DNA of 64,000 nucleotides from Heracleum sosnowskyi. Taxonomy: Eukaryota > Streptophyta > Magnoliopsida > Apiales > Apiaceae. Position 1 is the first letter of the stretch. The number at the start of each line of letters is the position of its first letter. Where the stretch lies: NCBI GenBank assembly GCA_030848705.1, contig JAUIZM010000017.1, positions 2,914,001 to 2,978,000 of the forward strand, written 5' to 3'. The translations under genes were made by a program, and so were the position numbers. This document shows, piece after piece, positions 34,272-47,509 of the stretch. The notes below the pieces were generated by a model that was given only the letters and a program-made list of their open reading frames with translations, was not told the origin of the DNA and did not search any database.

Positions 34272-37200
34272 CCAAAAGGATATGTACAATCATCTAACAC
34301 ATAGTCGTGTCGCATTATAATTAACTCCTTATATATAATAAGCGTAAGTGAGATCTTATCCAAAACTTTGGTGGTCACTCTACTACCAAAATTATACGAT
34401 CCGTTGAATTATAAAACTATAAATATTCAAATCGATGAGGACCGTCAGATATAATATTAAAAATTGTATTTGATTAATAATAGGATAGTATTTAAATAAT
34501 AAAAGGTGTATTTTGATAATTTAAACCTATTATAAATGAGTTTTCTATAATGAATATAAACTTTTATGCAAAAATTCGTAATTATCTTTTCTCTTTATTT
34601 TATGGATAGTTCCAGTTAGATAATAATTATTAAACCATCATTAAATTAAAGATAATTTTGTAAGCTTCGCGTGGGCTGTAAAATCGTTAAAATCTGTTGT
34701 CTAAAACTCAAGATAGCGCCCAAGAGCCCAAACAGTAAAGTTATTATCTAAATTTTAATAAATATTTTTTTATTATTGTAGCACCAATTTAGTTTTTTAC
34801 CCAATTCTTTTAAATTTATAAATTCTATGTTTATTTCAATAAAATGTTAAAATCAATTTTAGAAAAAATTAAAATCGATCTGGTCCGTGTACGATCAGTA
34901 TACGACCAAATTAATAATTATAGTTAGATCTTAAATAGATCGATGAGAATTGTTAGATTTAATATTAAAAAGTGTATCTTATTAATAATAGAATTATATT
35001 TAAATACTAAAAAGTGTATTTTGATAATTTAAAATTTTTCTATGTAAAAATTCTTAAATATTTTTTCTCTTGAATTTATGTATAGTTCCAGTTAGATAAT
35101 AATTGTTAAACCAAATATCAAGATAACAATTCATATCGACTACAATGATACCCTACGTTATAAGAGACTTAGGAGAACTCATGTACATTAATAAATTTAA
35201 ACACTTTTTTTTTCTGAAAGAACATAACAATTTGATTAATCCAAATTATAATTATATTATTTTACATATAAAAAACATAAAAGGATAATATCAAAATATT
35301 ATTAAAATGTTGAGGGTTTCATATTCATAAACGATAATTTTGAATATAATACTTATATTAAAATGTGTATTTGATTAAAGGTAGGATTATATTTAAATAC
35401 TAAGAAGTGTGCTTTGATAATTTAAACCAATTATAAATTGGTTTTCTATATTGAATTGAATTCTTTGTGTAAAACTTCTTAACCATATTTTCTTTTCAGT
35501 TTATTTTATGGGTAGGTCAACTGGTCAAGTTAGATAATAATTATTAAACCATCATTAAATTAAAGATAATTTCGTTAGTTTCGCATGAGTTGTAAAATCG
35601 TCAAAATTCAATTTCTAAAACTCAGGATAGAACCCAAATATTAAAGTGAGTATCTAAATTTTAATAATTTTTTTTATTATTGTAGCACCAATTTATTTAT
35701 TTTTCCACTAATTCTTTTAAATATTGAAATTTTATGTTTCTTTCAATAAATATTCAAAATTAATTAAGAACAAATTCAAATCGATAAAGAATATAATAAT
35801 ATGAGAATAAAATTTTATATAATCATAACATAATTTTTATTCTATTTAATAATTTTTAAGTAATAATGTATTTTAAAATTTTATTTACACCATAAATAAA
35901 AACGAAACATTAAAAGTAAAAGCAGTTAGTAAGATACTTATATTAGTATATACTTGATATCCTTATTATATTAAATCATTATATATAATAATCATAATAG
36001 GGATCTTATCCCAAATTTGGGTCGTAGACAACCAAATTAATAAGAACCATTAGATCTTAACTAGATAAATGAAAATCGTTAGATCAAATATTAAAAAAGT
36101 TTATTTTATTAATAATATGATTATATTTAAATTCTAAAAGGTGTATTTTGATAATTTAAACCAAATATAAATAAGTTTTCTATATTGAATAGAATTTTCC
36201 ATGTAAAAAATTTGTGACTTTCTTTTCTCTTCCATGGATAATTCCACCTAGATAAAAATTGTTAAACCATCTTTTAATTAAAGATAATTTAGTTATCTTC
36301 ATGTGGGGTGTAAAATCGTCAAAATTTGATTTTTAAAACACAAGATAAAACCCAAATTAATAAAGTGAATATTTAAATTCTAATAATAATTATTATGTCA
36401 TCATTATTTTAACACCAATTTAATTACTTTTTTTAACTATTTTAAATTCAGAAATCTATGTTCAAAAATTAAAATCAATCTAAGAAAAATTCAAATCAAC
36501 AAAGAATATAATAATACGAGGATAAATTTTTATAAAATTATGCATATTTTTAATCCTATTTTATTAAGTTTTATATCATAACTAATCAAATATTATTTAT
36601 TATTAAATAATAAATTATACGTAAATGGTGATTTTGTTTTATTAGAACTCATAGAGACCTAATTTCATTGTTAGCACAACTATATTCATATTAAAAAAAA
36701 CCTTATTTTAAAATTTTAGACTCAGCTACAGAATAGGCCAAACTTTTTAAACCTATATACATTGTAAATTATTAAATTCGAAACTTTTAAAGTTTGTTAA
36801 TCAATTAGTATAGTACTTTTCTGAAAAATCGTACTTTACAAAAAATATTATCAAATAACATATGTCTGCAAGAAAAAATGAAAAAAAAATCGTATTTTTC
36901 AAAAAAACCTATAAATTTTAATATGTTGTTGGTAGATTCAAACTTTAGATCATTCTACATGATAATTTTACCGTTATATCTAACGTTTTTCAACAATTTA
37001 ATTTGAAAGATTCAACGATTATGGATTGAGTGATTAAACAAAGCGACCAAACTTATAAGGAAGCTTTCATTATTTAGTCTTTAATATAATAACATAGATA
37101 TTTACAGGATATACTATAAAAAAATGAAATTTATACAGAATGTTAATCACGGTGTACTACTTTAAAAGAAGAACTATTACAAAAAAAATTATATTTTAAT

Positions 37201-37583
37201 TGATAATTTATTTTATCAAAAGTTCAAAGTTCCCGTATCTTTAACATATTACAAAAAAGAGTATATTATATTTTAAAAATAAATATTTAAAAAAATTCTA
37301 AATTAAAAAAATTCTAAATTAAAAAAATTCTAAATATTAAATTAAGCGTGTGAAATATGATAAATATCAAATTTTTAACTGTAATTGTTTTGGCTAAATC
37401 TTTTTTAACAATAATTTAATCATGTAAACTAATAAATTTTAAATATTAAAATATCCATAAATAAATATAATTATAAATATTAAAAAACAATCATGTGTTG
37501 CATGGGTAATAAAAATATAATTATAAACAAAATAATTATAAATAAAATTTAAGTAACCGTGCATCGCACGGGTTATAAGCTTG
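34272..37583 (+). mobile_element. AT-rich Helitron 3' region with degenerate long repeats
   Basis: The right end has a hairpin CCGTGC-ATC-GCACGG (37557-37571) then GTTATAAG and CTTG, close to the CTRR Helitron end (compare CTAG at 12974). The body has about four degenerate copies of one module, at about 34320-34860, 34875-35115 (partial), 35340-35800 and 35985-36500. Shared words include GATAATTTAAACC, GTTAGATAATAATT and GTAGCACCAATTTA. No coding region. The 5' end was not identified. Confidence 0.5.
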
Positions 37584-37630
37584 TATATAAAAAGAGATTA
37601 AGGTATTAGAATTTTCCTGAGGTACAAGTA

Positions 37631-38879
37631 CTAGCTATAACCTGTGCAAGGGCACGAGTCTTAAAAGATAATAAACTATAAAATTTAATGTGAACGGAAA
37701 ATATTAAAATAAAAATAAAAATTAATATAATAAATTATAAAATGAGAAACTTAAATATTAATTGGAACGTAAAAAAAACATTAAAAAATACAAAAGGGGC
37801 TGATGAAAATAAATGAGGTATTATTAATATTATTTTATAATAAAATAATATTAATAATAATGACAGATAGAAAGTCTAATATGTTTTAATAAAAAAAAGT
37901 AATTGCCCGTGATATTTTTAGAAATGTTTTAATTATATTAATTGTATTTATTAAAAAAATACGTTGACATGTTAAAATAAGTTTTTTTAATAAGGACAAA
38001 TAGGAAAGCTACCAGGTTTTAATTAAAAAAAGTAACTACCTAAAATATTTTTAGATCTGTTTTAATTATATTAATTGTATTTGTTAAAAAAATACGTTCA
38101 CTTGTTAAAATAGGTAAGTTTTTTTAAATAATTAAAAGTATTAAAATAAGTTTTAAAATATATAAGTAAGGGTTGCACTTGATATTTTTGAAAAAGAGAG
38201 ATTTTAGTGATAACAAATATAAAAGGTAATATATTTTAATTTAAAGGTAATTGCCCGTGATATTTTTGGAAAAGAAGTACATTTTGTTACAAAAAAAATG
38301 TTTTAATTATAAAAGGCAATCAGCTAATTAATATTTTTATATTATTTTATTATTTATTAAATAGAGTATTAAAATAGATTTTAAAATAAATAAGTAAGGA
38401 TTGCACCTCATATTTTTGGAAAATAGAGATTTTAGTGATAACAAATATAAAAGATATTATGTTTTAATTTAATGGTAATTGTCGTTATATTTTTGGAAAA
38501 TAAGTAGATTTTGTTAGATTTTTTTTAATTATAAAAGGCAATCAGTTAGTTATTATTTTTATATTATTTTATTATTTATTAAATAGAGTATTAAAATAGG
38601 TTTTAAAATAAATAAGTAAGGATTGCACCTCATTTTTTTGGAAAATATAGATTTTAGTAATAACAAATATAAAAGGTAATGTGTTTTAACTTAAAGATTA
38701 TTGTAATGATATTTTTGGAAAAGGATTAGATTTTGTTAGAAAAAAAATATTTTAATTATAAAAGCCAATCATCTAGTTACTATTTTGGTAACTTGACAAT
38801 AATACAATTTCATAAAATATTTGATTTGTAGTAGCTTTCGTTATCCTAAAAAGAAAGAAGTATATTTGTAGCGGTGTAT
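37631..38879 (-). mobile_element. Helitron 3' part (minus strand), truncated by Athila insertion
   Basis: On the minus strand, hairpin GTGC-CCTT-GCAC (37655-37644), then AGGTTATAG and CTAG ending at 37631, then T. The body repeats a module of about 225 bp at about 38160, 38390 and 38605 (GATATTTTTGGAAAA, TTTTAGTGATAACAAATAT, GGTAATTGCCCGTGATATTT). The same module is found in the outer Helitron at 10290-10920. The 5' end is absent; the sequence runs straight into the Athila LTR at 38880. Confidence 0.5.
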
Positions 38880-40436
38880 TGATAAGTGGATTTTATATCC
38901 ATTTGGAATGCTTAGAAACCGGCTTAAATTGGTGGAATTGACCTCAAGTATGTGGTAAGTGTGATATGTTCCAGTGTTTTAATGCAGGTGAACTAGTTTG
39001 AAGTACCAAGCATGATTTCAGGTCTAAATGGTGGGTTCTAAGTCCTAGGATTGGAGTTGAAGATAGCAAGAAATATGGAAGACCCTTGGAAGCACTTGGA
39101 GGACCTTGCAAAACTCTTGGAAGCACTTGGGGCACCTTGGAGGAACTTAGGAATCCATTTGGAGGCTGTTTGGAGTACATGGGAAGGACCCTGGCACGCG
39201 GGCGCGCGGCCAGGCGCGCGGGCGCGCGGCCTTGGCAGTGATCAGGCGCGCGGGCGCGCGCGCGAGGCAGAAACGGAGCGTGCGGGCGCGCGCCTAGGGC
39301 GCGGCCGCCTGGCAAAATTCTTGGAAAATTTTCTGATTTCGATTTTTAATTGGAAATATGGAAATATCTTGTTGAAAAAGCCTCCTGGAGTTTATATAAA
39401 CACAACCCTTCACCAATAATCACCACCTATTCCCAGCAACACATAGAGAGAGAGCCGAGACACGGAGATTCAAGTTTGACGACGGATTCCTACGCGCGTG
39501 ACAAGCAACGGAGTTCTAGATCTACTTTTCTTTTGTATTTTTCTTGGCGATACTCTTGGATGCTTTTGGGATTTGTTTTCTCAACTCTATTACTTTAGTA
39601 TCCATATTATTCGAATCTTGTTTATTATCATGTTTTCATCAAATCCCATGGTGACGAGCGGTTCGATTATGAACTAATCGTTATCGTGGGATTCTAACGG
39701 ATTTATTTATGCAGTTTAGTATCTTGATGCTTTAAAGATCTGTGTGTGATGTATATTAATTGATATCCTCGTATGGTTAAGCTTAATTGATAGATGCGTC
39801 GCGAACATCTAATCTGTTAATCTCTTGTGAAGCGAGAGTGGATCTTGAGATTTAGAACTTGCCATGCTAGCATAGGTTCATATTTGTTTATCAATATGAT
39901 TCGTAGTATAAGATGAAAATACTTATATTGCCATGTGTGATCTTTATGGATAACTAGTTCCTCAACCGTTATGTTTTCAAATTCTATAGACATATAGGGT
40001 CTAAACATAATTGGTGTCTATTCATCTTCTATCTCTTTTGTGGATGTATGGGTAGTTTGATATACGTATGCCGACAGGTAGCGTGTATTTGATTCGTGTT
40101 ATCCGATCAGATATCATGACAATTGCATATAGTGATTAAAGGTGTCAGATCTAAGCAAAGTATTTAATGAAGTTAGGATCCCATGTTTTCTCTGCATAAG
40201 TAATTCGATTCCAATTCTTGTTAGTTAATTAATTCTTAGTTTATTAAATTGCTTCATAGTTAATCTTAGTTATTTAAAAACCCTATCTTGTTAATTGTCT
40301 TAGCAGTGAATAAAAACCATACATTGTTGCATAGGTACAAGACTATAACAACCTAAACCAGTCTATGTGGGAACGAACTCTACTTACTATTATATTACTT
40401 GTTGACCGCGTATACTTGCGTGATATTGTGTGAACA
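38880..40436 (+). repeat. Athila left LTR
   Basis: 1,557 bp. A GC-rich stretch at about 39190-39310 consists of GCGCGCGGGCGCGCG-type repeats, in strong contrast to the AT-rich surroundings. A TATA-like TTTATATAAACAC lies near 39392. The overlapping open frames on both strands at 38944-39419 are composition artefacts. Confidence 0.9.
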
Positions 40437-40438
40437 AG

Positions 40439-40465
40439 TTTTTGGCGCCGCTGCCGGGGACTCGG
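40439..40465 (+). other. Athila primer binding site
   Basis: TTTTTGGCGCCGCTGCCGGG then GACTCGG, two bases after the LTR, is the typical Athila-lineage primer site. Confidence 0.8.
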
Positions 40466-41277
40466 TGTTATTTATTTTAGTTTATGTGCTTGTCATCAGT
40501 GGTCGTTAGAGTTCACTGACTCGGATTATAGTTGTTTGTTCTGTGAGTTTCAGGTACTCTAGTGAGCGTGTATGCGAACACGTTCTCAATCTCGGAAAGA
40601 AGAACTTGAATTGAATCTAGTTATGGGAGAACCAGCAGCAGGAGAAACGAAGGCTTTGAAGGATTATTCTCAGCCTAAGATCAATGACATTCAATCTAGC
40701 ATTGTCAGGCCGGCCATTGCAGCTAATACTTTTGAAATCAAGCCTGGCACGATTCAGATGGTGCAGAATTCAGTGCAGTTTGGGGGTGCTCCAACGGAAG
40801 ATCCTAATATGCATATTAGGGATTTCATCGAGATTTGCGACACCTTCAAGACCAACGGAGTGTCGGAAGATGCCGTGAAGCTGAGACTTTTCCCATTTTC
40901 TCTGAGGGATAAGGCTAAGGGCTGGTTGCACTCTCTACCAGCAGGTTCTATTACTACATGGGAGGATCTTGCTCAGAAATTTCTTACTAAATTCTTCCCC
41001 ATGGCTAAAACTGCTACGATCAGGAATGCTCTTACTCAGTTTTCTCAGCATTCTGGAGAAACTTTATGTGAATCTTGGGAGAGATACAAGGAGATGCTTA
41101 GGAGATGTCCACATCATGGATTGCCCGACTGGATGGTGATTAATTGTTTTTAAAATGGTCTGGGAGCACAATCAAGACCAATGTTAGATGCAGCATCAGG
41201 TGGAGCTCTATGGGCTAAGAGCTACGAGGAAGCTTATGAGTTAATTGAGATGATGGCTGCGAATGAATATCAGAATC

Positions 41278-42487
41278 TGTTAGAAATGAATACTACTAGA
41301 AACTAGACAGAGGGGGGGGGGGGTGAATGGATAGTTTGATATATTTTTCGATTCTTGAAAACTAAGTAACAGACTGTGTATGATTATGATATGTAATATG
41401 CAGAAAGTAAATAACACACACAATCACTTTAATCTACTTTGTATAAGCAAATTAAATACTACAGCTTTCCAAGAAATTCACAATAGAATTTCTGGCTTCT
41501 AAAAAAGAACAGTTTGAACTTGCTTGCTTACAGAGAAAAGAGCTTATCAAATAACTATGTGTATCTCTCTTACAGCTAACAATAGGATGTGCATGATATA
41601 TATATGCCCTATACAAACTAGTGCACACACCTATTTTTACACAGTTACCCCTTGCTGAAAGTCCAACTTGTCCTGCCATAAGACGTTAACTGTGTCAGGA
41701 AGGACCACCTGCTTTTCGGAGTCTTTCCCGTTTCTGTAGCTGCTTGTCTCTTATCTTTCTCTCCAAGTTTAGCTGTAGATTTGCCATCTGTTCTTTGGAC
41801 CACCTTGCCAGAACAAATGCTTCAGTATTTGTCTCTTTTGATTCTTGATTCTGTACCTTGATTTTTCTTGTTGTAAACGGCTAAGTGTTGAGATCGTGAA
41901 CTCCACTTTATTCCTGACTTCGCGATCTCCCTTGTGAGGACTACGCGATATAGCCTTTGAAGACTTTGCGACATAGGTCATTTGAAGACTATGCGACATA
42001 GGGACTCTGAGGACTTCACGATCTAGGCTTCTTTGACTTTGCTGACTTCAACACTTCACGACATGTGTCTTGAGGACTTCTCGACATAGTACAAAATGGA
42101 CTATGCGATATAGTACTTCACGACATGGATATTGGTGACTTCACGACATAGCTTTCTTCTGACTTTGCTATATAATGCCTTAGACAAATTTCTGCAACTT
42201 ATTTCTTCATAGCCTTATTTATCTCTATCCTGCTGCATGAACACTTCTGAACTTCTACCAGGATAATTATTCAATGGCCTATATACAATCTAGATGCAAG
42301 AAACTTTACTAAGCTCATTATAACTTTGAGCATACATGGTCAAGCTAATGTTCATGAGAACAAGACAAGTACATTTAGAGACCTATACTACATCCCAGTG
42401 ATAGAACTCACTAGGTCATGTAATGTGACATAGTCACAAAGTGTAGGCTTGTTAATAGTGGTGTTCAGACATGTCTTGAGCCTAACA
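41278..42487 (-). repeat. Sirevirus 3' LTR
   Basis: 1,210 bp; same motif array at about 41915-42170. The four-base length difference from the other LTR is in the G-run at 41312-41323. Confidence 0.9.
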
Positions 42488-42505
42488 ATCTCCCCCAAAT
42501 TGTGA
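42488..42505 (-). other. Sirevirus polypurine tract
   Basis: On the minus strand AATTTGGGGGAGAT abuts the TGTTAGG start of the 3' LTR. Confidence 0.85.
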
Positions 42506-42640
42506 GTAAGACCCTTAGGCACAATTTCATGTCTGATAACAAGCCTAACTAACATAAAAGGAAATTTAGTAACAGAGAGAACAATTCATGAACATTGAGA
42601 TCAGAAATTTGATTTCATAGAAAAATTGAAAGCTTATAGA

Positions 42641-45600
42641 TTACTTTTGTTGCTCAGCAGCTTCAGCTTCCAATTGCTTCTCTAGCAAATCATCATATAT
42701 CTTCTTTTTCCTTATCTCTTCTTTTCTCTTCATGTCTATGATGGCTTCTTGAAGTTCTTCTCTTGCAATCAGTTCTTCAATGAGAGGTGAGCCTTTCAAA
42801 TCATCAATTGCAGCCTTGAGTGCACTCTCTACATAGGAATCAAGAAACTCCATCCTTATTTTGCTTTGACCTCCATGTGAGTTTTTGTACTCCACAATGT
42901 AAGGATTTTGCTTGACCCTGCACATCCCTTTCTGCCTTAGCTCCTTAGCCCTCTTCTCCATCTCAGCCATTTCTTTCTCTCTCTGTATGTTTTTCTCTTC
43001 ATTCTCTTTCCTCATGTTTTCTTCATAATCAGCATGCATCTTTAAGTACCTGGCAATATCTATCTTCTATGTTCTTTCTTCTTTTTCTTCAAAATTCAGT
43101 AAGGCATTTATCCTTTCAAGCTCATACTTATAGAAATATTGCCAGCTTCCTTGCTTCATTATCCTTTCTCTTCCATCAGTGTACTTGATCTCTAGATGAT
43201 CCAACTTCACTTTGACTTCAAAGATCCTTTGAGCCCTCAAAAATGCTAGGGCATCTTCATCATAGTCCTCATCTAGTGGAAGCACATTGATGCCAATAAC
43301 ATTTGTGAGTTTTCCAGTCTTCTTTGTTATCCTTATCCTTTTGGGTACACTCTTGATCTTCAAATGCTTCACAAGAGATACCTTTCTGGAACAAGGAGAA
43401 TTAGTCTTCAGTGCCACATCACTTAGAAGTAGCTTCATTCCTTTCCCCTTCATCCACTGTAACACTCCACTAGCTGTAACTTTGTGGAAGTGTTTTCTTG
43501 AAATTACTTTAGTGGTTTTATCTTTCTTCTGTGGCAATTCAGGTTCAGAAGTCATGGATAATGATTTTGGAGGATCATTGCTAACAGTACCCACCCTAGA
43601 CTTAGAGTCTTGTGTTGTGGTTAAAGTACTGCTGGCAATGTCCTTGACTTGCTGAATTCCACTTCTTGTTTTCCTGGTCGTTTCCTTTGTCCCTTTTGAG
43701 TCCCTCTTGTCATCACCAGCATCTTTTGATTTCTTTTGATATTTGCTCCTGCTGCTCTCACTAGATCCATCCTTATTTCTCCTTGTCTGAGATCTCCTTT
43801 CATAGGTTTTCTCCTCATCATCATCCTCCCCATCCTTCTTTTTGCTCTTTTCTTTGACAGATTCAGGAATGACTCCATGAATCAGAAAAGATTGTAGAGT
43901 TCGAATCATCTCTAGTTCCTCAGCTGTCCTAGCTCCTCTCTTAGCTCTCAGCATTTGCAGCACCTGGTTGATCTTTGCATTGTTCTTCATTAAAAGGTCT
44001 GAGGGAATTACTAGTTGGTCAATACTACTGTCTTGAGATAGGCTTTGGTAAATTATTGTCCTTGGCTTGGATATAACCTCAGGCAATCTTTTATTCTGGT
44101 CCATCTTCAAGTCATTATAAAGACTTTCATTGTTCATCCCATGCTTTTCAATCAACTCCAGAATGATTGACAGCTCAGTAAATCTCAGTTTCTCTAGAGT
44201 TTGAAAAGCTAGGTGCCACAATCAGTTGTCCTTGCACACCATGATTATCTCTCTTAGATGGACATCCTTGATTTTCCTTACTGCCACTGTGAAATACTTG
44301 ATGCTTTCCTTGATCTTATGTCTGTACATCCTTGCATCTCCTTGAGCACTGCTGTAGATGGCTTTCAGAAACTCCAGAAAGGCCTCATTATGATAGATGT
44401 TTGAGTTGGCAACTTCCTGTAGCTTGGACTCTGTGATTATATCAGCTTTGACAGGTTTAGCATTGGAAGTAGGTTGAGTAGGTTGAGGATTTGAGATATC
44501 TTTAGGCATTGTTGATGGATAGTAGGTGGTTGAGATTGTGCTCTTCTGACCTTCTGCACTTATGACCTCTATAGGGGGAAGAATGATTGGCTTTATGGTT
44601 TCTTCAATTAGTATGCCCTTGCCCTTATGCTTTGACTGCTTGGCAGGTACTCCCCCTCTTTGTTTCAGAATGACCTCCTTTTGTTTCTCCCCCTTAGGCT
44701 TGGGATCAGACAAGATGACTTGAGCTTCCCCAGGGATAGGCAGGTTCATTTGTTTCATCATGGAAGTCAGCATCTGTTGTTGCACCAGCAGGATATTGGA
44801 GGTGTTGTTGCCTTGGTCAACCAGTTTGTCATTGAGCTGTTGTAGAGAGTTGGCAAGCTCCTTGTTTTCATCTTTCAGAGAGGCCACTTCTCTTTCAAGA
44901 CCATCCACCTTTGAGAATAGCTGTTGAGACTTGAAAGAATTGAGAGATTGCTCCTTGAGCTTGGCAAAGTCAAATTTGGAGATGGTTGACAGAGGGACCT
45001 CATCCACCAATTTGTCACCATACTGATTCTTCCAAATTACATTCAGCATTGCATTTGAGTTGATATTGGCCTTGACTTGATTTTCCAGGGTTGTAGCCAG
45101 CTTCCTGATGTTGTCTGTGACCATGGCCAGAGAGAGGTCCATCATGCTTACAGTAGAGTTTGTCTTCTGGATTTCTTTAAGGATGCCTTCCACCTTGGGA
45201 AAATCAGAGAGATATGAATTTCTGAGCTGAGTGAGGGATCTGTCTGTCGCCTCCTGGATAGAAGAAATCTCTGATTGAAGCCCTTTCCCAAGATAGTGCA
45301 GAGCCTTTAATTGATTCCTGTAGACATCATTAACAGCATCATAGATGGCAGCAGGAGAGAGATCCTTTGCATTGGAGCCCAGAGAAGTTAGGTATTCTTC
45401 TCTTAGAAAAGCTAGGGCATCCTTGAGCTTGAGAGTCCGCTTAGCATCCAACCAGGCATCCACATTTCCCTCTGGTTCAGCTGCATCCACTATCTTCTCC
45501 TGCTGAGCTTCAACATCCTCCTTGTGGCAGAGTAAAATGGCTTCATAATCAGCATTTGGGAGATTTGAGGTGAGGAGATGTTGAGCTATCTTTGAGAACT

Positions 45601-47509
45601 CATCAATCTGTGCCACATGGAGATCTTGTATGGCTTCTTCTGTCATTGTGGAAGGCACAGATGATGATCCTGAAGGCCTGTCATGGTGCACAGGCTTCAG
45701 CCATTCTGACATTGTGGCCTGAGCCAAGTGAGAGCTAGTGCTAGGCACTTCATGAGATGTAGGATTGTGAGTCTCCTCCAGCCTTGGAATGGCTGTAGGG
45801 TCTAATGTTGTCTCCATTGAAATGGGATGTGTTACAACATTAGCCCTATTTGTCTGTGAAGACAGTTCCACATCCCTAAGGATGGGAGAATTTGGCATAG
45901 AGTCTCCAGTGAAAACTGGTGAATCCTCCATGTTTTTGTTGGTGTCATTAGGATATGCCCCAACATGCATTCCCTGTCCAACTAGATGTGGGTCCTGGGT
46001 GGTGAGCATAGTGTCATGCACCATGTCACTTGAAATTGGCTCAATCACAGGAGAGAATTGTGATTGATCAAAGGCAAGATTGTCATTGGAATGACTCTCT
46101 TGTTCAGAAGAAATTTTTATGGAAGAATCTGAGAGAGAAGTGGGGTTTAGATTAGATTGTGGCAACTCCCCCTGAGAAATAGGAGGAGTTTCAACAGTGA
46201 TGTGCTCTCCACTCTGTGTATGATCAGCCTTATCACTCCTAGGGTCAAGAGTGAGTTCTTGACCCTGTGCAGACTCTGTACAGGGTGCAGTGGGGAGACT
46301 GCTCTTTTCAATGCCAATGACCTGTTGAGAGGCCATGGACAGTAACAGGTGTACCCCTTTTTCCACATCTGAATCCTGTTGGGAGGATCCAGTGGTAGGT
46401 TTGGATTTGGATTTCTTACTTTGTCTGGTGAGAGGTGACTCAGGATTCTCACTAGCTATCTCTACAGATTCATTTATCACTGCTAGGGCTCTCTTCTTTG
46501 ACTTCTTTTTAGTAACACCAATCTTTTGAGAGATTGATGCACTTGGCTGCCTAACTTCTATGGTACTGTTTACAGTGGGGTTGCTGGATGGGAAGGGAAG
46601 GCTGGGGTTAGACTGTGTAGCTCCTTCAGTCTCAGCCTCCCCTGTCCAGGAAAGTGCATGGTATATTGGCTTATCAAGTGGATAAGACTCAAATGTGTCC
46701 TGCATATGCTTGGTCACACTTAGAATCACATCCACTTGATTCCTTGTGTCCAATGAGCCAAATAGAACTTTGGACATGGACTTGGAATAAGCCATTTTAG
46801 TTTTATCTATACCCTCTAATTCATGGACATTTGCATCAAGAGAATTTAAAATTACTTGAAGGAAACGAGGGTAAAAGATGTCATTACCTCTACCACGAAC
46901 AGTCCTGCCTAGCCTCTGAGCCAATTCTTTGAGAATTATGGCTCCCACATTGATCTCCTGGTTGTTGGCCAAGGAGTAGGCTAGCTTCACAGCAATGTGA
47001 CTGATATGGTCCCATCCTGTCTTCCTGCAGAGAAACACCTTCTGGAGTGCGTCAAACAGAAATGACCACTCCCTTCTCACAAACTTCTTATTTAGCTTTC
47101 CAGTATCTATCTCTTCAGCATACCGAATGAAGGTCATGAAATCTACGATTTGAGCATCTGTAGCTTCTTGGTCATGACCCTCAACCTGGAACCCCAAAGC
47201 TTCATTGATTTCCCTTTCACCAAACTGAAAGTGTTTGCCTCCAATTGAACAACTAACCTCCTGGAATGAGGTTCCATCTTCCCTAGCCATTGTTGATACC
47301 AACGCCGTTCTCCAGAATCCTTCCAACACATCGACATACAAGGTAGGGTTCAGGGTTAGGGCTTGGCTTAGGTAGGAAGTGTTCAAGAACCGTACAAAAC
47401 ACTTGTACCTTGGGTTAGCCTCAGCCTCAGAGGGAATGGTGAGAAGATTGGTTTCTTTGGGAATGGTTAAAGGGATAGAGGATGATACTGTTTGAGATTT
47501 GGGTGCCAT
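42641..47509 (-). pseudogene. Sirevirus envelope-like ORF with two in-frame stops
   Basis: One continuous frame of 1,623 codons begins MAPKSQTVSSSIPLTIP at 47509. It is interrupted by TGA at 44224-44222 and TAG at 43069-43067 but by no frameshift. The first 1,095 codons hold a globular N-terminal region (RYKCFVRFLNTSYLSQAL, GFWRTALVSTMAR), a Ser/Pro/Thr-rich middle with a basic KKKSKKRA cluster, and a coiled-coil-like stretch (about 800-930). The part after the first stop is rich in charged residues (KSKKKDGEDDDEEK), and the last 130 codons are strongly helical (KEMAEMEKRAKELRQKG). Position after pol matches the extra ORF of Sireviruses called envelope-like; I see no signal peptide or clear membrane segment, so a true envelope role is not supported by the sequence. 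Confidence 0.75.

Noticed and set aside
38944..39419. ORFs of 122-123 codons on both strands at the left Athila LTR
   Set aside because: Opposite-strand open frames across a GC-rich repeat with arginine/alanine/glycine bias; LTR position argues against a gene.
43287..43655. Plus-strand ORF of 122 codons
   Set aside because: Shadow of the envelope-like frame on the minus strand.
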